A model generated the notes under the pieces. It searched no databases. It saw nothing but the letters and a program-made list of their open reading frames with translations, and was not told the origin of the DNA. The translations under genes were made by a program, and so were the position numbers. Positions 50,589 to 64,000 of a stretch of DNA of 64,000 nucleotides are shown piece by piece (positions within the stretch are counted from its first letter, which is position 1; every line of letters starts with the position of its first letter). Source of the stretch: Dirofilaria immitis (taxonomy: Eukaryota > Nematoda > Chromadorea > Rhabditida > Onchocercidae); the NCBI GenBank assembly GCA_024305405.1, contig JAKNDB010000088.1:620001-684000 (forward strand), read 5' to 3'.

Positions 50589-53500
50589 TCATTCACTTTG
50601 AGCGTTACTCGAATCGATCAGTGATATTTGTGCGAAACCTATTAAAGCACGTTCATCCGGCATTTCCTGTGGTGGTACCGAACTTAGAGCAAACGTTACT
50701 GATTTTTGCCACTTTTCGATAATGCGGCATCCACAAGTTTTTTAAATTCGCCGCTACAACAACCAGATCATGCCCATCGATTAGTTCAGCAGCAACCAAT
50801 TCGTGTGCTATACCTTCGACGGTATCCACTGATGGCGTATAATCAAATTTGATATCATTCAATTCTTTCTGCACATTCCTCACACGCAATACCTGAATTT
50901 CAAACAGAAAGGAATTATCCACTAAATAAAAATACTAACATAATGTAAAAATGAAAGACAAATTGAAAAATCTTTATCCATAATTAAAAATCAACTTACC
51001 TTCAATGATCCTGAAAAATTTCGATCAGTTGATGTGCGTTATCACAGTAATCTTTCTACCAATCTTCATTTCTCAGACACATAGTAGTAGTAGTAGTAGA
51101 AGTAGTGGTGATGGTGGTGGTAATACATCCAGCACAATACTACTCACATATCTCTTTTACCTGCTACAGGAGAATAAAAAAACAATTTTCATTTAAAATA
51201 TTCGAAAATTGAATTAACTTTTGAAAATTTAACGAAACAGACTGTACCAAATTGATAGTTTCTGAGGAAGTAGCTGTAACAGTTGAAGTCGTTGGAAGGT
51301 CCGCTTTTCACTTTCTTCTTCTTCTTCTGATTCAGTCTCTTCCGGTTCGAATTCCCAATTTCCTTCTGAATTCTTCTTCAATTTGCCCGATGCTACCTAC
51401 AAATTATACATCCAAAAAGCATGTAAAAACTAAACTTAAAGGGCACATAGACTCCCACAATCTTGTTTGTTCTAATAAAAATTATTCGTATTTGATTGCA
51501 CACCAGATTCATAAAAAAATTTGAAATAGAAAATTTTAATATTTCTAAATTAATTCCTTTAGACTTTTATTTTGCTCCATAAGAATTATTAATGAAAACT
51601 ATAGATTGTTCGGAACAATAGTGATATATAAAAGTAGAATCCATATTTTTTATCATATTGATAATATTTCTTATCGTATTAGATCTTCCAACTCATCGAA
51701 TTAGGCGAACCATAGTACTTATCAATTCATATGCTGATTATTCATGATAATACCTTTTTGGTTCAGTTTGATGATGAGATGGAAGTGGCATAGATGCCAG
51801 ATTTTCAATTAAAGCATGCACTAAATACTTCTTGTCTTTAGCCTTCTTGAAAAAGGAATATTTCAGAAGTTCGCTTGCAGTTGGTCGCTTCGATGGATCT
51901 TTCTAAAAATTCAATAAATTGTATTTTGTGTAACTTAAAAAATATTTTTGGAAGTGAAAAGTCATATTTATTCTAACTCCGTTTGTCTAAATGTATCAAA
52001 TTTTGCTAATTCACCATAAAAAAATCATCAAGTATCTTGAATCATTAGCTAAAATATAATTGCAAAGTGATTAAATTAGCAAACAAATAGATTAATCCTT
52101 ATCACCTGCAGGCATTCCTTTATAACATGACGAAAACTTTTCCCATATGCTTTATATTGATCTTTTCTTTCCGCATTTGTGTCTAAATTTGGCGGATCAT
52201 TTTGCAGCGTTAACATCAAAACCTTAAAGTATTGAACAATTAATTTGAGCCTACTGTGATAATAAGAGAAAAGAAAAAGAATCGATAAATTGAAGCTAAA
52301 TACATCACATCAGTATTATCATTCTTTATCAAATTTAATGTATTCAACAATTAGTGGAAGACACTACAAATAAACATCCTTCAATATGAAGAAAAAACAA
52401 GCCTTCATTGGTGGGAATTTATGATAAGGAGCTGTACCAGTTGCTAATTCAATAGCCAAAATCCCAAAACTCCAAATATCAGCTTTGAAATCATATCCTG
52501 AAACTTGTTCCATAACTTCCGGAGCCATCCAACATGGTGTTCCGACGAATGTATGCCGAACTTTCTGTAATAATCACAAAATTGTTGTAAATTAAAGTAA
52601 AAGCATGCTATTATAAATCTGATTTTTAAAACTTAAATTAAATTTTCTAAAATAAAATAAAGTGCCAATACAAATATCAACAAACCTGTCTTGATAAGTC
52701 CCTTGACTTGCAGCCAGCCATCCTGAAACGCCGAAATCCGCAATTTGAACCGTACCATCATCGGCGATTAGTATATTGCCAGCCTTGAACATTTCTATCA
52801 TTTTATTCCGCATAAATAAATCCTTTACAAACGTGAAATCTCTTTTGCAAAACTTTCAAAACTTGCAAACGTTCATAAACCACGACAGGGGATGCCAAAA
52901 ATCGAAAAGTCTTTATTTATCGGATTTCGCTATTTACTTATTTTAAAGCTACTTTTTGATTTTGAGGACGTTTTTTTCAATTTTACAGAATGTTATGCAA
53001 CTGAATTTTATTTTCAAAAATCGACAACTTTTTTACTTTGATATCACGATGTATCTGCCCACTGCTATGAAAGTATTCCAGTCCTCGTAATACTTCTTTC
53101 AAGACGGTGGCAATAGTTACTTCATCTAAAACACCTGATGAAGCCGCTTCCTTCCCCATTGCCTAAAATAGGAATAATCAAAAAGATCTATAGAAATCAG
53201 TATGTATCACAATTTAATCACTTTAATTATCCGCATGTAACGTTAAAAATTTATTATAACAAAATCTCCATTCTAATCAATTATTAGAAACACTCAATCC
53301 AAAAACTAACTGACCTTTATACGTCTTTTCAAGATATCAAGCATACTCCCACAATTCAGAAGACGCATGACAACCCACAATTCTTCGCCAACAACAAACG
53401 AGGTGTGATACATAACGACATTAGGATGCAAACATAATGCCATCGCCTAAAAAAGATAAAAAAGAAACATGATGTCGAGAATCTGGAATAATCAATGCAA

Positions 53501-54076
53501 TGATATAGCATGGATTTCATGCAAGTATGAATTGGCGAGCCTATTTATCATGTAACACCTAAACTTGCATAATTCCTTACACCTTAGTAGTCTGTTACCC
53601 TCCTCTCCCAACAAGTTTCGTTTACATTTATTTCATGGAAGAGTTCGTCGACCGAAGTTTGACATTTCTCGAGATTAATGCATTTAATAGCGCATAACTC
53701 GTTTCGTGGAACACATAATGCCTAAAAGTGGAAATTTGCAAAAATATATTTTATCAATCACAGTTAAAGAAATGCATTTCTTAAGTTTTGAATTTAATTT
53801 CTTATATATATATCAAATCATAACTCTTGATTTTAACTTTCCCTATATGACATAAAGAAAATATCAAATCATTCATTAACCTCGCAATATTCTTCAAATA
53901 TTATAGTACTTATAAGAATACATTAAAGGAAATAGAATAAAAATCAAAAATAGCACAACCTTGTATACAGTGGCCGTTGCACCAATACCAATGGAATCTT
54001 GTAATACGTAATCTTCCTTCTTATTTGGCCAAACGGTACCACCGGTGCCTTCATCCGGTGGATGGGTTGTACTCAT
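50589..54076 (-). CDS. gck-3: GCK-3, SPAK/OSR1-type STE20 kinase
   Basis: Cytosolic Ser/Thr kinase that WNK activates and that controls cation-chloride cotransporters and chloride channels in osmotic and tubular function. Exons (minus): 54076-53960, 53721-53626, 53446-53315, 53162-53037, 52783-52686, 52564-52403, 52222-52106, 51902-51754, about 51404-51248, about 51171-51001, 50892-50589. Catalytic features are intact: [21 protein letters not shown], alpha[24 protein letters not shown]-loop [13 protein letters not shown]. The linker [17 protein letters not shown] matches the regulatory region after the kinase domain. The CCT domain has [20 protein letters not shown] and VVVAANL, and the protein ends GFAQISL plus a short tail. 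Bases are missing at 50738-50743, 50703-50707, probably near 52564 and near 51312. One exon (51001-51171) has no clean frame. The intron after 52403 has a GC donor. The start is 11 nt after a TTTCAG acceptor (54088-54089). Confidence 0.95.
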
Positions 54077-56815
54077 CCAGAGTAATTCTGAAACGTTTTA
54101 CTTGGGAGAATAATCTTCCTGTTGTTATCGATCCTATAAGAATTTATTTTCATTTGATCACCAAACTAGAATATTTATTAACCAAAAGCGAAACATTTCA
54201 AAATAGATCCTCCTAGTTTTAAAAAGTTTATGCAAAATAACAGTTTCCGTTCCATTTATAAAAACTTTAAAAATCCTACTACCATATCCGGAAATTCAAA
54301 TTCATCTTATTACAATTTCTTGATATGATTAGCCTAGTTAAGATAATCTATAATATCAAATATATTTTAATATAATGTTTCGCTGTCTGCTGTAAATTTT
54401 AGACTAACTTGAGCTTAAGATTTTTGCAAAACAAAATATCAGGAAAAACAAGGCAATTATTGTAGAAATTCTGGCTAAAATTTTCTAAGCTACAGAATTC
54501 ACTTCTAAAATTTTTAAATCCTAAATTCTTTTCAGCATCTTTTGAAATCTTGAATAAAATTGATATATTTTTAAAAATTGCCTTTCAAAAAAACTAATAT
54601 GTATATATGGTTGATTAACCTGTAACACAAATAATTACAAACAATTTTTAGAATAAGCGAAATTTTTTTTTTACTTTATCACAGGACAAGCAAAACAAGC
54701 AATGATAATTTTAAAAAAATTCAAAATGTTGATTACCAATAATCAAAAAAAAAAGAAAACAAACATATAAGGCATAAATACATAATAAAATATATAAATA
54801 GGAATAGTTTATATCAAAAATATGTAGGAAAAATTTTTGGATTCATGGAAAATATTCAAGAAAAAAAACAAACAAATAGGGATGAAAGCAAAAATTATTC
54901 CATAATTTACAAATATATAGTATAATTTCTTTTTAGCGAAATATTTTCATTTCAAATTCAAATTTAAATAAAACGATCAAATTTTACATCGTCAAATTTT
55001 TTATGAATTTTTCAACAAAAAAAAATTATTCATATGTAAAGCAATGAAAGTATAAAATGAACAAATAGTATAGAAGAGGCAAATCATTATGATAGTAGAA
55101 AATACTTCTCTATGAATGATAATTAATTACGATGAAAATGAAAATGGCAAAAATCTATGACCTTGACCGAAACTTACGCCCGTTTCTGACTAAAACAGTT
55201 GAGATTTGCCTAAAAGAACACCTTTCTTTTATCTGTCTACCTTTCAATCATCAGTCAAGATTTATCAAGATTGATTCGTTTTTTATCAATATTCTTGATC
55301 TATAACCAAAAGATCTCATCATAATAATTCGATTACTGTAATGTCTTAATTACAATAATTTTCGTAATATAATAATAAATCAAAATTATGCATGCAAATA
55401 TATTATTTACAACGAAAGATATACAAATATATTCTTGTGAAATATATTATATATATATAATGAAAAATTTTCAGAATATTTTTTGTTAACTCTATTTCTC
55501 TTTTTTTTTTAAAAAAAGAATCAAAATAAAAACAAAAAAAAGAAAAAAGAACAATGAAATAAAATTACATTCATCATAGTAATTTCAAAAATATCTTTAT
55601 AGAGTTCTAATATACCTCGTAATAATTAACATTTGTTTTTAAACTCTCTACCCTTTTGCACTTCTCATAGCAAAAACAGCGGAAATAAGAGGTGAAAAAA
55701 AGGATCACCTGACTCTTTTTTTTTTTCTACACCTCTAAACTATCACCATCATCAACAACTCACTCGTCTAATCACTTCTAGTTTTAGTTTTGTTATTTAC
55801 TCCACTAAACTAATTGAATTCTTTCAAATATCATATCATCGTTTCTCAACCATCTAAATCTTTGACTTTGGAGAAAAGAAAATTTCAAAATTAAATTATA
55901 ATAAATGATTAAATAATCTTTCAAAAATCTCTCAATCATTCAAATATTATCAGCAAATTAATAAAATGAAATTTTTCCTTTTCTTCATTGCAATGAAATG
56001 CATTGAATAACCTGCTATAAATATCTCAGTAGTACAAAATATTATTATTCCTTATCAAATAATAAAAATCTCATTACCATTCTAATTGAAAAGAAAAAAA
56101 ATGGAAAAAGTATTAAAAGTTCCACCATTTCAAGAAATCCATTCTCTAAAAACAGAGTAAAAATCCTGAAAAAAAAAAAACAAATGTTCCGTTAATTATA
56201 ATCTTAACATGATAACAAAGGATCCGTCCTATCATAATCATCTTGTTTCAAAATGAATAAGGAAAGCGAAAAAAAGAAGAGAATGAAAATAAAAAAGACG
56301 TAACTAGTATAAGCTGATTATTATCATTGTAAAAATGATCAATAACTTTCAGCTTGCTTTGTTTTATCAAATTTTTATTCTTCTCTTTAAAATTATTTCT
56401 TTTGTTTTCTTAAAGGCGATAATAAAAGAACTTTACAGTAGAAAATGCTTCTTTTCGCTTTTTTTTGAATAAAATTGTACCTTCAAAATTTCAATTACAA
56501 ATATTTGCGTATAGAAAATACTGTAATGAAATTGTTGCTTTTAAATTTTTTTCGTTGTTTAACCATTAAAATGTACTACAATGATTCAACATAAGGGAAT
56601 CTAAGTAATCTAAGGACCCATCAACTTTTAATTAACCGCTACTATGATTCAGCGTAAGAATTTGAGAAATCTAGTTGTTGTCCTCTAAATCAATTGTCAA
56701 AACAGCGAGCCTAATAAAAGGAAAAATTCACGACAAATAAACCATTAATAAATGATTTTAAAGAGAAGAATATTTTGTTGCTGCATTTGCTAATGATGAT
56801 GATAATAATGATAAC

Positions 56816-56853
<38 letters not shown>

Positions 56854-56885
56854 CGATGATAATGATGATGATGCTGCTATTGTTA
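54077..56885. other. Intergenic between GCK-3 and SNX6
   Basis: No conserved frame. It should hold the GCK-3 outron/promoter and the 3' UTR of SNX6. A (GAT)n tract sits at 56815-56870, just after the SNX6 stop. Confidence 0.4.
56815..56870. repeat. (GAT)n microsatellite in the SNX6 3' UTR
   Basis: About 18 ATG/GAT triplets with a few changes, ending 16 bp beyond the SNX6 stop codon. Confidence 0.9.
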
Positions 56886-59800
56886 TTAATATTCTTGCTT
56901 ACTCAATGCCTGCTCCAATAAAGCTATTTGTGCCTGAAAATAAAATACTATTAAATAGGAACATTATTCAACTTTTATTCGACTTTATTACATTCAATTG
57001 CTGCATTTATTAATGAATAGAATGACGATAATATTAAATGACTTATTTGAATAATTAATCAAATAAAATCTATAGAAGACTGAAAGCATAGTAATAGTTC
57101 TTTTCTTATTTTAACGATTGAACAACTAAAAAAATCAGAATATAAAATAACAATTCAAAGCAATGGAGAGAATGCAAAACGAGAATGATCAGATTTTAGT
57201 AAACTGACATCATTCATCATCATACTGAAGATTTGAGAAACCATAAAATATCATATTACAGATAATTCAACAACCTCACTGTAAAAATTCAATCTAAAAA
57301 CGTAATTTATTTCCGTCTGTTAAATGACTTATAGATGGTTTGTGAAAAATGAAATTAATAATAGAAAAGCTAAATTAAAAAAGAATCAGGATTAAAATAA
57401 ACGAAAACGGATAAAATGATATGAGAATGATAAGTATGAGCAAATAAATTAAAATTAAAAAATATATTCGAATTACAGATAGAAGAATTTCATTCCTTTC
57501 AGATGATAAAGAAGTTCAAAGTACTGTGTATTAAAGCAATAGAAAAAAATAATTAACTTTAAGAAATAATAACATTATTACCTTAGCATGTTTAATTTGA
57601 AGATCTGCTAAATCAGTCAAATTCTTTTTAAACGAAATCAATCGCCTCTTTTTCAAATTCAACAGTTCATCTCTTGCTACTTCACTGATATCTTCGAATT
57701 TCTTGCAAGCTTCACTTTGCTCTGCTTCCGCCTAAACATTTTTGCATAACCAATATTTAACCAAACAATTAATCATTACGAAAATTCACAAGAAATTTTA
57801 GATTTGTTTTATTTCGTCCAATGAAAAAGAATTATGCTTGAGTGATTTAAAAGATATTTACGATTCATCGATTTCGAAATTTAAGATTAGAATGCATCAG
57901 CGAAATTCGAAATCTTAGCATATCTATCTAAATCTAAAAAAAACGTATGCCAGAAAGGAAATGTAAATACTGCAAACTAAAGCTAATCAGATTTATTCTG
58001 ACCACATCAAATTAAGCATATCAGATACAAAAGTTTACTCAAATTTTATAAAATAAACTTTAATGAATTTAGAAATATTGAAAAAATAAAGAAGCAAAAC
58101 ATAAGGAATTAAAAATTTTGAAGAAAAAAATCGCATAAAAAATACCTTTGGAATATCTTTATTACGCCCTCTCGCACGCTCTAAAGTTTTATTCGCTCCT
58201 TCATAATTTGCCAAACAACGCATTCTGCGATATAAAAGATCCTAAAAGAAGACGAAACAATACATAAAAATTAAAATAATTACAACCAAGTAATATTATC
58301 AATAAAAATAAATATACGACAAAGATCAGTAAAAACTAAAAATTTAAATAATTAATATCCTCTGCAACCGACTATTATTATCAATAAAAATAACATTTTT
58401 AATTGAGAAAAAATTATGTACTACAGATCATTAATGTGTGTTTGCCTAACCAAACTAAAAAAGTTGTTTAATAATTATAAAGAGAAAATAGATGGATCTA
58501 AATTTCCAACAACTCTTAATTATTTAATTACTACAATAATGACAATCTTCATTCAATAATTTTTAATCTTAATATCTGACATCTTTAACTTGATATTTTT
58601 GAAATAGTGCATCACCTACTTTTGCGGCATCCGTATCTTTCATATAATATTGCAAAGTATCACCCAATTTTAATTCCTCATCGGTTGCTACTCGACTCTA
58701 AAAATATTATAATTTCATTTCCTAACTTAAATTCTGTAGATATTTTTATCGATTATTGTGCTATAGCCATTTTGATTAATTCAATCGATTTAGATTATTT
58801 CAATTACTTCCTAGCTTAAACAATATTATGGACGGAATAATTAAGTTAGCATTATCGGTCTCGCAAGTAAACACATTACTGAGCTTGTATTTAGAAAATA
58901 ATTCTTATTTCAATTTATAAAAAGAAAACATATATTTAGATAAAAGGAACAATTTAGCAAATCTAAGAAAAGTAATAAAAGATATTTGGTTAGTTACAAA
59001 TATGTGAATGATAAAAACAAAGATTAACCACCTCATGTTTTTTTAATTTTTCAAAAATAAGTGCCTCTCGTATGAAATCCTTTTGCATTTCACGATCCAA
59101 TTCTTGCTGGGCCATTTTTTCCAAGCATAAACCAATCCGTGAATATGAATCGGCAACATCTTGAAAAAATTTTCACCAAATTTATCAAAACATTTCCAAT
59201 GGCAATTCTTATATAAGAAGATTTTATTACGTTTTTAAATGAAACAAATTGCATTCTGGGTAGGCTAAATGTACCGATCACTATGATGATAATAATATGG
59301 TAGTATCGAGTAGTATTAAGTTACGAATTCTAAAAGCTTCTTTTTTCAAATGAGATTATTCTTCTCTCATAATAGCAATGCAAAATATCTGACTACATTT
59401 CAAATTCTTCCAGACACAGAAAATTATTCAAAGCAACTCTTTCTTCTTCTAAAAAAAAAAAAAAGAAAAAAAAGCCCAGAAAAATATTTGATTTATTTTC
59501 CAACTTTATAGACTAAAAGACTTCATTTCGATAAATTATAAAAGAATAATAATACTTCGACCAACTTTAAAATTTTAAAGAAAAATGTAAAAATCAAAAT
59601 TGTCAAATTGAAATTTTCAATTAATCAATATGTGAAGACATATTTAAGAATCAGTTTATATAAATAGTCCTATCAAATTATTAAATAATCATCTTATAAA
59701 ACTAACTTATTTAAAAATATCAATTTTAAAGTTCTTTCAAAGTAAAATTAATTAATGGAAAATATACTTCGTATGGCATGCAATAAATAATAATTGCAGA

Positions 59801-60922
59801 AACTAAGAAATATAAAATCCAGCATAGATCATAATGTTTGAATTTTAGTTATCATGCGAATATCAATGAATTTGATATGATTATTTGTTCTATCGCTTGT
59901 TTATCCATAAATATCATGCTTATGCTTTTAGGTATTATTTTGCATTAAATATAAGTTTTTTAGAAATGAATTCTCCATTAACTTGAAAGACTGAAAAATT
60001 CTTGTTTTCGAAAATTACTTTTGAAAGAACTTTAAGCGAATAACATTTCATTAGTCAAAACTAGACAGGAAATGAAGTATGATGATTCATTTGAAAAATT
60101 CTTTTCAAGAAAAGAATTTCAGTTAAGAGAAAAATTTTTCTATTAAGCATTAAAATGACGAAAAATAAGCCAACTTTGTTGAACAACCTGTTAGAAAACT
60201 TTTATTTCAAGTAATTACTTGAATAGCGAAACATTAGAAATTTAAAAAAATATCGAGAAAATGTAAATCATTAAGAAATCACAAATAGAAAAAAGAAAAA
60301 AAAAGTAATAAAAGCAAACTTTTCTATTTCATAGATTATTAATTCGATGACTGATGATCGATAAGTAGGAAAAAAAATAAAATAAAATAAGAAAAATGTA
60401 TGAAGCAGAATACTGCTTCATTTAAATGAAAAAAAAACCCATAGAAAAGGGCATTTATAAATTAATGTACCATTTTAGAAATCATCAATTTACATATTAC
60501 TAATCAGCATCATAATCATAAATTAACAAAAGTAACATGACTATTAATATTTGCAGATAAATAATTAAAACTATAAAATACTGAATAATAAAGAAATAAC
60601 AATAACTCATGTAGTATTATCACGATAGCTTATCATATATTAAAGTATTATTTTGGCATTTATCAATTAAATCATTATATCTACAAAAAAAGAAAAAAAA
60701 TCTTCAAAGCATGCATTATCAAATATGATTTAGAAATTAACACTTGCAAAAATGAATAATAAATTACGTAAAAGTTTATGAAAATGAAATTTATAAATTG
60801 ATATTAAATGAAAAGACTGATATTTTGATAACTAAAAGTTTCAACGATGATACTTTCTGTTTGTTAAAAATTAACAGTATTGATAAAATTTCAATTACTT
60901 TGATATACATATATACATATAC

Positions 60923-60956
<34 letters not shown>

Positions 60957-61140
60957 CAAACATAACTAACACTTTCTTCTTCCTTTCTTTTTCCCTCAAC
61001 AAAGCAAGATTAATGCGGTTTCGTTCTTCAAATTAATATACTCCTTTCTACAAATTAATGTTTTTCTGCAAACTTCAAATTTCACTCTTTTATTATTCCA
61101 TTTCTCCCTCTCTCCTTCTCTTTCTCTCTCTATCATTCAT

Positions 61141-61171
<31 letters not shown>

Positions 61172-64000
61172 CTTTTACAATTTCTACAATGCAAGCACAT
61201 CAATTTGCTTACAACTTTTTTCAAAAAAATAAAACTATTAAAAAAGGAAGATGTAAAGGAAGCAATACGGAGGAAAACAAAGGAAAAAGAAAAAAAAGTA
61301 TCAGAAGTATCTTCATATAATTTGAAATGCTACGAAAAAGCCCGATATTTTTCCGTTATAAGAAAACGAATAAAAAAACCGATAACGATCAATAATTACT
61401 GATAAATCTTTCGTCAATGAATGATAATCACAAAGTAAACGGTATTTCATGAAAATTGATAAGTAATTGAATGAATAGGTAATATAAACACTAGCAATAA
61501 CATACGTTTATTTATTAGTTTTCGAAAATTATTTTCAATTTAAAAAGTTACATTTGTCATAAAAATGAAAAAATAAAAGCTTCGCCGTAGTCAAAAACTT
61601 CATGAACTCAAAAATCAATTTTGTGTTTCATTTGAAAATTTCAATAAGCAATGGATATATTCGATGAGTTAATGACCCATAAAATTTCTAATAAAATTGA
61701 TAATAAAAATATAGTAAGCGAATAATAATGATAAATTTTGGGTAATAATATTATTTTAGTAACTGTTTGATGAAGTGAGAACAATTATCTTCGGTCGAAA
61801 ATTGACGAGTCAATAAATTTTTCTTTAATCAAAAAATAAATGCATTGAAATAGCAGTATTCGGGGAATATAAAAATTAAGCCAAAATAAATCTTAATGAA
61901 AGAGAAAGTAATTAAAATCTGTAGATTATTTAAAACGACAATTTCAATAATATATAATTTATTGAAATTGTTAAAGTAAAAGAAAGGAAAAGACAGGATA
62001 AATGAAAAGAATTTTAATAATTTGTTATTGAAATAAAATTTCCAACGAATCAAAAAAATGTAGAAAAAGAAAAAAGAAGAGGAAAGAGACAGAGAGTTTT
62101 CGAAAGATACGGAAGTTTTACAAATAAATACAGAAATTTGTAAAATATGAAATTATATTCAGTAATTTTTCTTTACAAATATGATTGATATTTGAAAAAT
62201 CTATTCCATTCCTATTATTTTCTTTCTCTGTCTATAGAAAAGGAAAAAAATTTCTTCAATGTATACAAAATTTGAGAAGAAATGCGTATTGATCATAAAA
62301 AACTTGACATTGTAATCGTATCAGTGATAATCATATCAACGATTAACGATCAGTTATGCTTAGTCATATAATTCATGTAAAAATAATTCAAGCATAAATG
62401 AAGTTCTGCATCTCCTAAGGCATTATTGTGATAAACGAAGAAATATGGCTGAAAGTTGCAAATATTTGGTAGAAAACAAACTATTTAACTGATTTATAAC
62501 TAATTGATACACTCTCGAAAAAAAGGAATAAGTAACATAAGGATAAAAAAGAAAGCAATAATTCACATTCAATTCAAAATTTTTTCCATATAGGCCAAAA
62601 AAATTTTCCCATCAGACTGTCAGAAAAGTTAAAAATATTAAAGCATGGAAGGATAGTAAAATCGCTAAAACATTAGAAATTAATTAAAGCATCAAATATT
62701 CAAAGCTGCATTTCTTGGATATATTGCTTTTTTCATCGAAAATGTAATCCGAACATTAAAAGCTTCACATTAAAAGTGGGAAAAAGAAACTAGACAATTA
62801 ATTTATCTATGAATAAGCCATTCAAAAAAATGTAGAAAAATCAATTCTGAACAAACAAACGATTGCTGGTTTAAAAAAAATAAAACTCTTGTCATGTTTC
62901 ACATAAATGTTTAAGAGAAATAAACATCAGCTAAAACGAATTCATCCAATCAATTCATAAATTCTTCGTGAAATCACTCCTGATAGTTACTACTTCTATG
63001 ATATTAACTTTTCGCGACTATTAATAAATAGAATCAAAACGTCATCATAGACTGCAAACTTCTATTTTATAGGGAATTGTAAGCAATAAGTATTTATAAT
63101 ATCTTTGTTTACTTAATAATCAAACATTGATCATTCCGACAAAGTCTTCACAATAGAATCGTATTATTTCTCTTTAACAGCCATAAATTACGAATTGAAA
63201 GAAAGTCTAAAGTTTTGTTTTTTATTGCTGTTTATGTAGGACGATGATCTTTTTTTTATAGATGATTTAAACAAATCAAATAACAAAGGAAAAAGATTAA
63301 AGCTCACAAAATATCAGACTAATAAAGGAGATAATTATGACCGCTCTACCCAAGACCAAAGCAGAGCAAAAATGAACAAGTGAATCATAAATCCCGTTTT
63401 TAAAACAGAGAAAACGAAGAAAATAAAACAGAAACTAACTTTTACGAAGTCGTGAAATCCTGTCACATTTTAATGAAGCTTCTTTCACGTGAGTATAGTA
63501 TTCAACCAAATAATTCCGCTCATGTTCAAAAAAATCATCAACATCTTTCTACAAAATCAGATTATGAAAAATTAATTATTGCTACATTCTTTTTTCCGTC
63601 TCTTTCTCATTTATATGGCAAGATCAAATGAGATTTCAGATAATTTCGAAATCCGATGTTCAACTCATGATATATTTAGTGGTACTTATCATACATTAAT
63701 TTTACTAACATGATGAATAATTATATAGTGTAAGGATTGAAACTCTATGTCATACATTTTGCCCTACCTGCCCTGATAATAATACTTCATCGGCAGATTG
63801 TGTTAATCGTTTCCAAAATGATCCAACAAGTTCTTTTGTATTTTTTGCGCGAACCGAAAGCTAAAAAAGAATATAATATGATAAACCAGTTTGAGAACAA
63901 AAGTTTTTAAAAAAAAGTTCTGCGATTTCTTATTCTTTAAGCGAAATTTATTATGAAAGAAATTCATCTCGTAACATTTATAGTAATTTCACCATTGTAT
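56886..64000 (-). CDS. snx-6: Sorting nexin SNX5/6 family, C-terminal BAR part (runs off right edge)
   Basis: Retromer-associated sorting nexin that bends endosomal membranes for endosome-to-Golgi transport. Exons in the window (minus): 63860-63768, 63548-63440, 59159-59032, 58697-58620, 58241-58146, 57731-57582, 56933-56886. Read in order: KRLTQSADEVLLSGQ, then DVDDFFEHERNYLVEYYTHV (start of the BAR helices), VADSYSRIG, DEELKLGDTLQYYMKD, DLLYRRMRCLANYEGANKTL, CKKFEDISEVARDELL, KKNLTDLADLQIKHAKAQIA and the end SKQEY. This matches SNX6 from just after its PX domain to the C terminus. The PX domain lies beyond the right edge. All joins are in phase and no frame break was found. One intron (59160-63439) is 4.3 kb, long for this window. 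Confidence 0.95.
60903..60957. repeat. (TA)n/TATACATA repeat
   Basis: Alternating TATACATA and (TA)n over about 55 bp in the long SNX6 intron. A (CT)n tract follows at about 61108-61172. Confidence 0.85.

Overview
The window looks like a nematode genome. It is very AT-rich, genes are split into many small exons, introns end in TTTTCAG-type acceptors, and several start codons sit 3 to 29 nt downstream of an unpaired TTTCAG/TTTAG-like acceptor, as expected for spliced-leader trans-splicing. Protein similarity (judged from memory of the families, not from a search) fits a nematode. A clade III/filarial-type genome is a guess only.

Layout, left to right: the 3' end of an unidentified plus-strand gene (290-1631); a BTB-BACK-PHR protein of the BTBD1/2/3/6 family (minus, 2929-6380); a full-length TTC17 orthologue with signal peptide and about 28 exons (minus, 7589-18893); a repeat-rich interval with a fold-back palindrome, a polypurine tandem duplication and an orphan exon-like block (18.9-21.4 kb); Mediator subunit 29 (plus, 21432-24476); a Cys-containing gene of unknown function whose intron carries an array of duplicated splice-donor-like units (minus, 25.2-29.7 kb); an expanded TCA microsatellite and a CA repeat (29.8-30.9 kb); the ubiquinone hydroxylase COQ6 (plus, 32285-36083); a divergent paralogue of the WNK-pathway kinase SPAK/OSR1/GCK-3 (plus, 37349-44326); a Ser-rich, SERTA/IER-like nuclear protein (minus, 46899-47686); the canonical GCK-3 (minus, 50589-54076); and the 3' (BAR-domain) half of sorting nexin SNX6, which runs off the right edge (minus, 56886 to beyond 64000).

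Three points stand out. (1) The window holds two SPAK/OSR1-type kinases within about 10 kb with matching intron positions. The plus-strand copy keeps the ATP lysine, the catalytic Asp and DFG, but has lost the alphaC Glu, the HRD Arg, the WNK-phosphorylated T-loop Thr and the RFxV-contacting residues of the CCT domain. (2) At least eleven single-base losses, mostly in short homopolymers and never insertions, interrupt otherwise well conserved exons in seven different genes. This is the mark of homopolymer under-calling in the assembly rather than of pseudogenes, and it explains why no gene gives a long clean reading frame. (3) Two introns in unrelated genes use the same GC donor (GCTTGT).

The genes are mostly independent housekeeping functions (transcription, ubiquinone synthesis, endosomal sorting, ion/osmotic signalling, actin/cilium, ubiquitin adaptor). 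I see no operon with typical 100-bp spacing.
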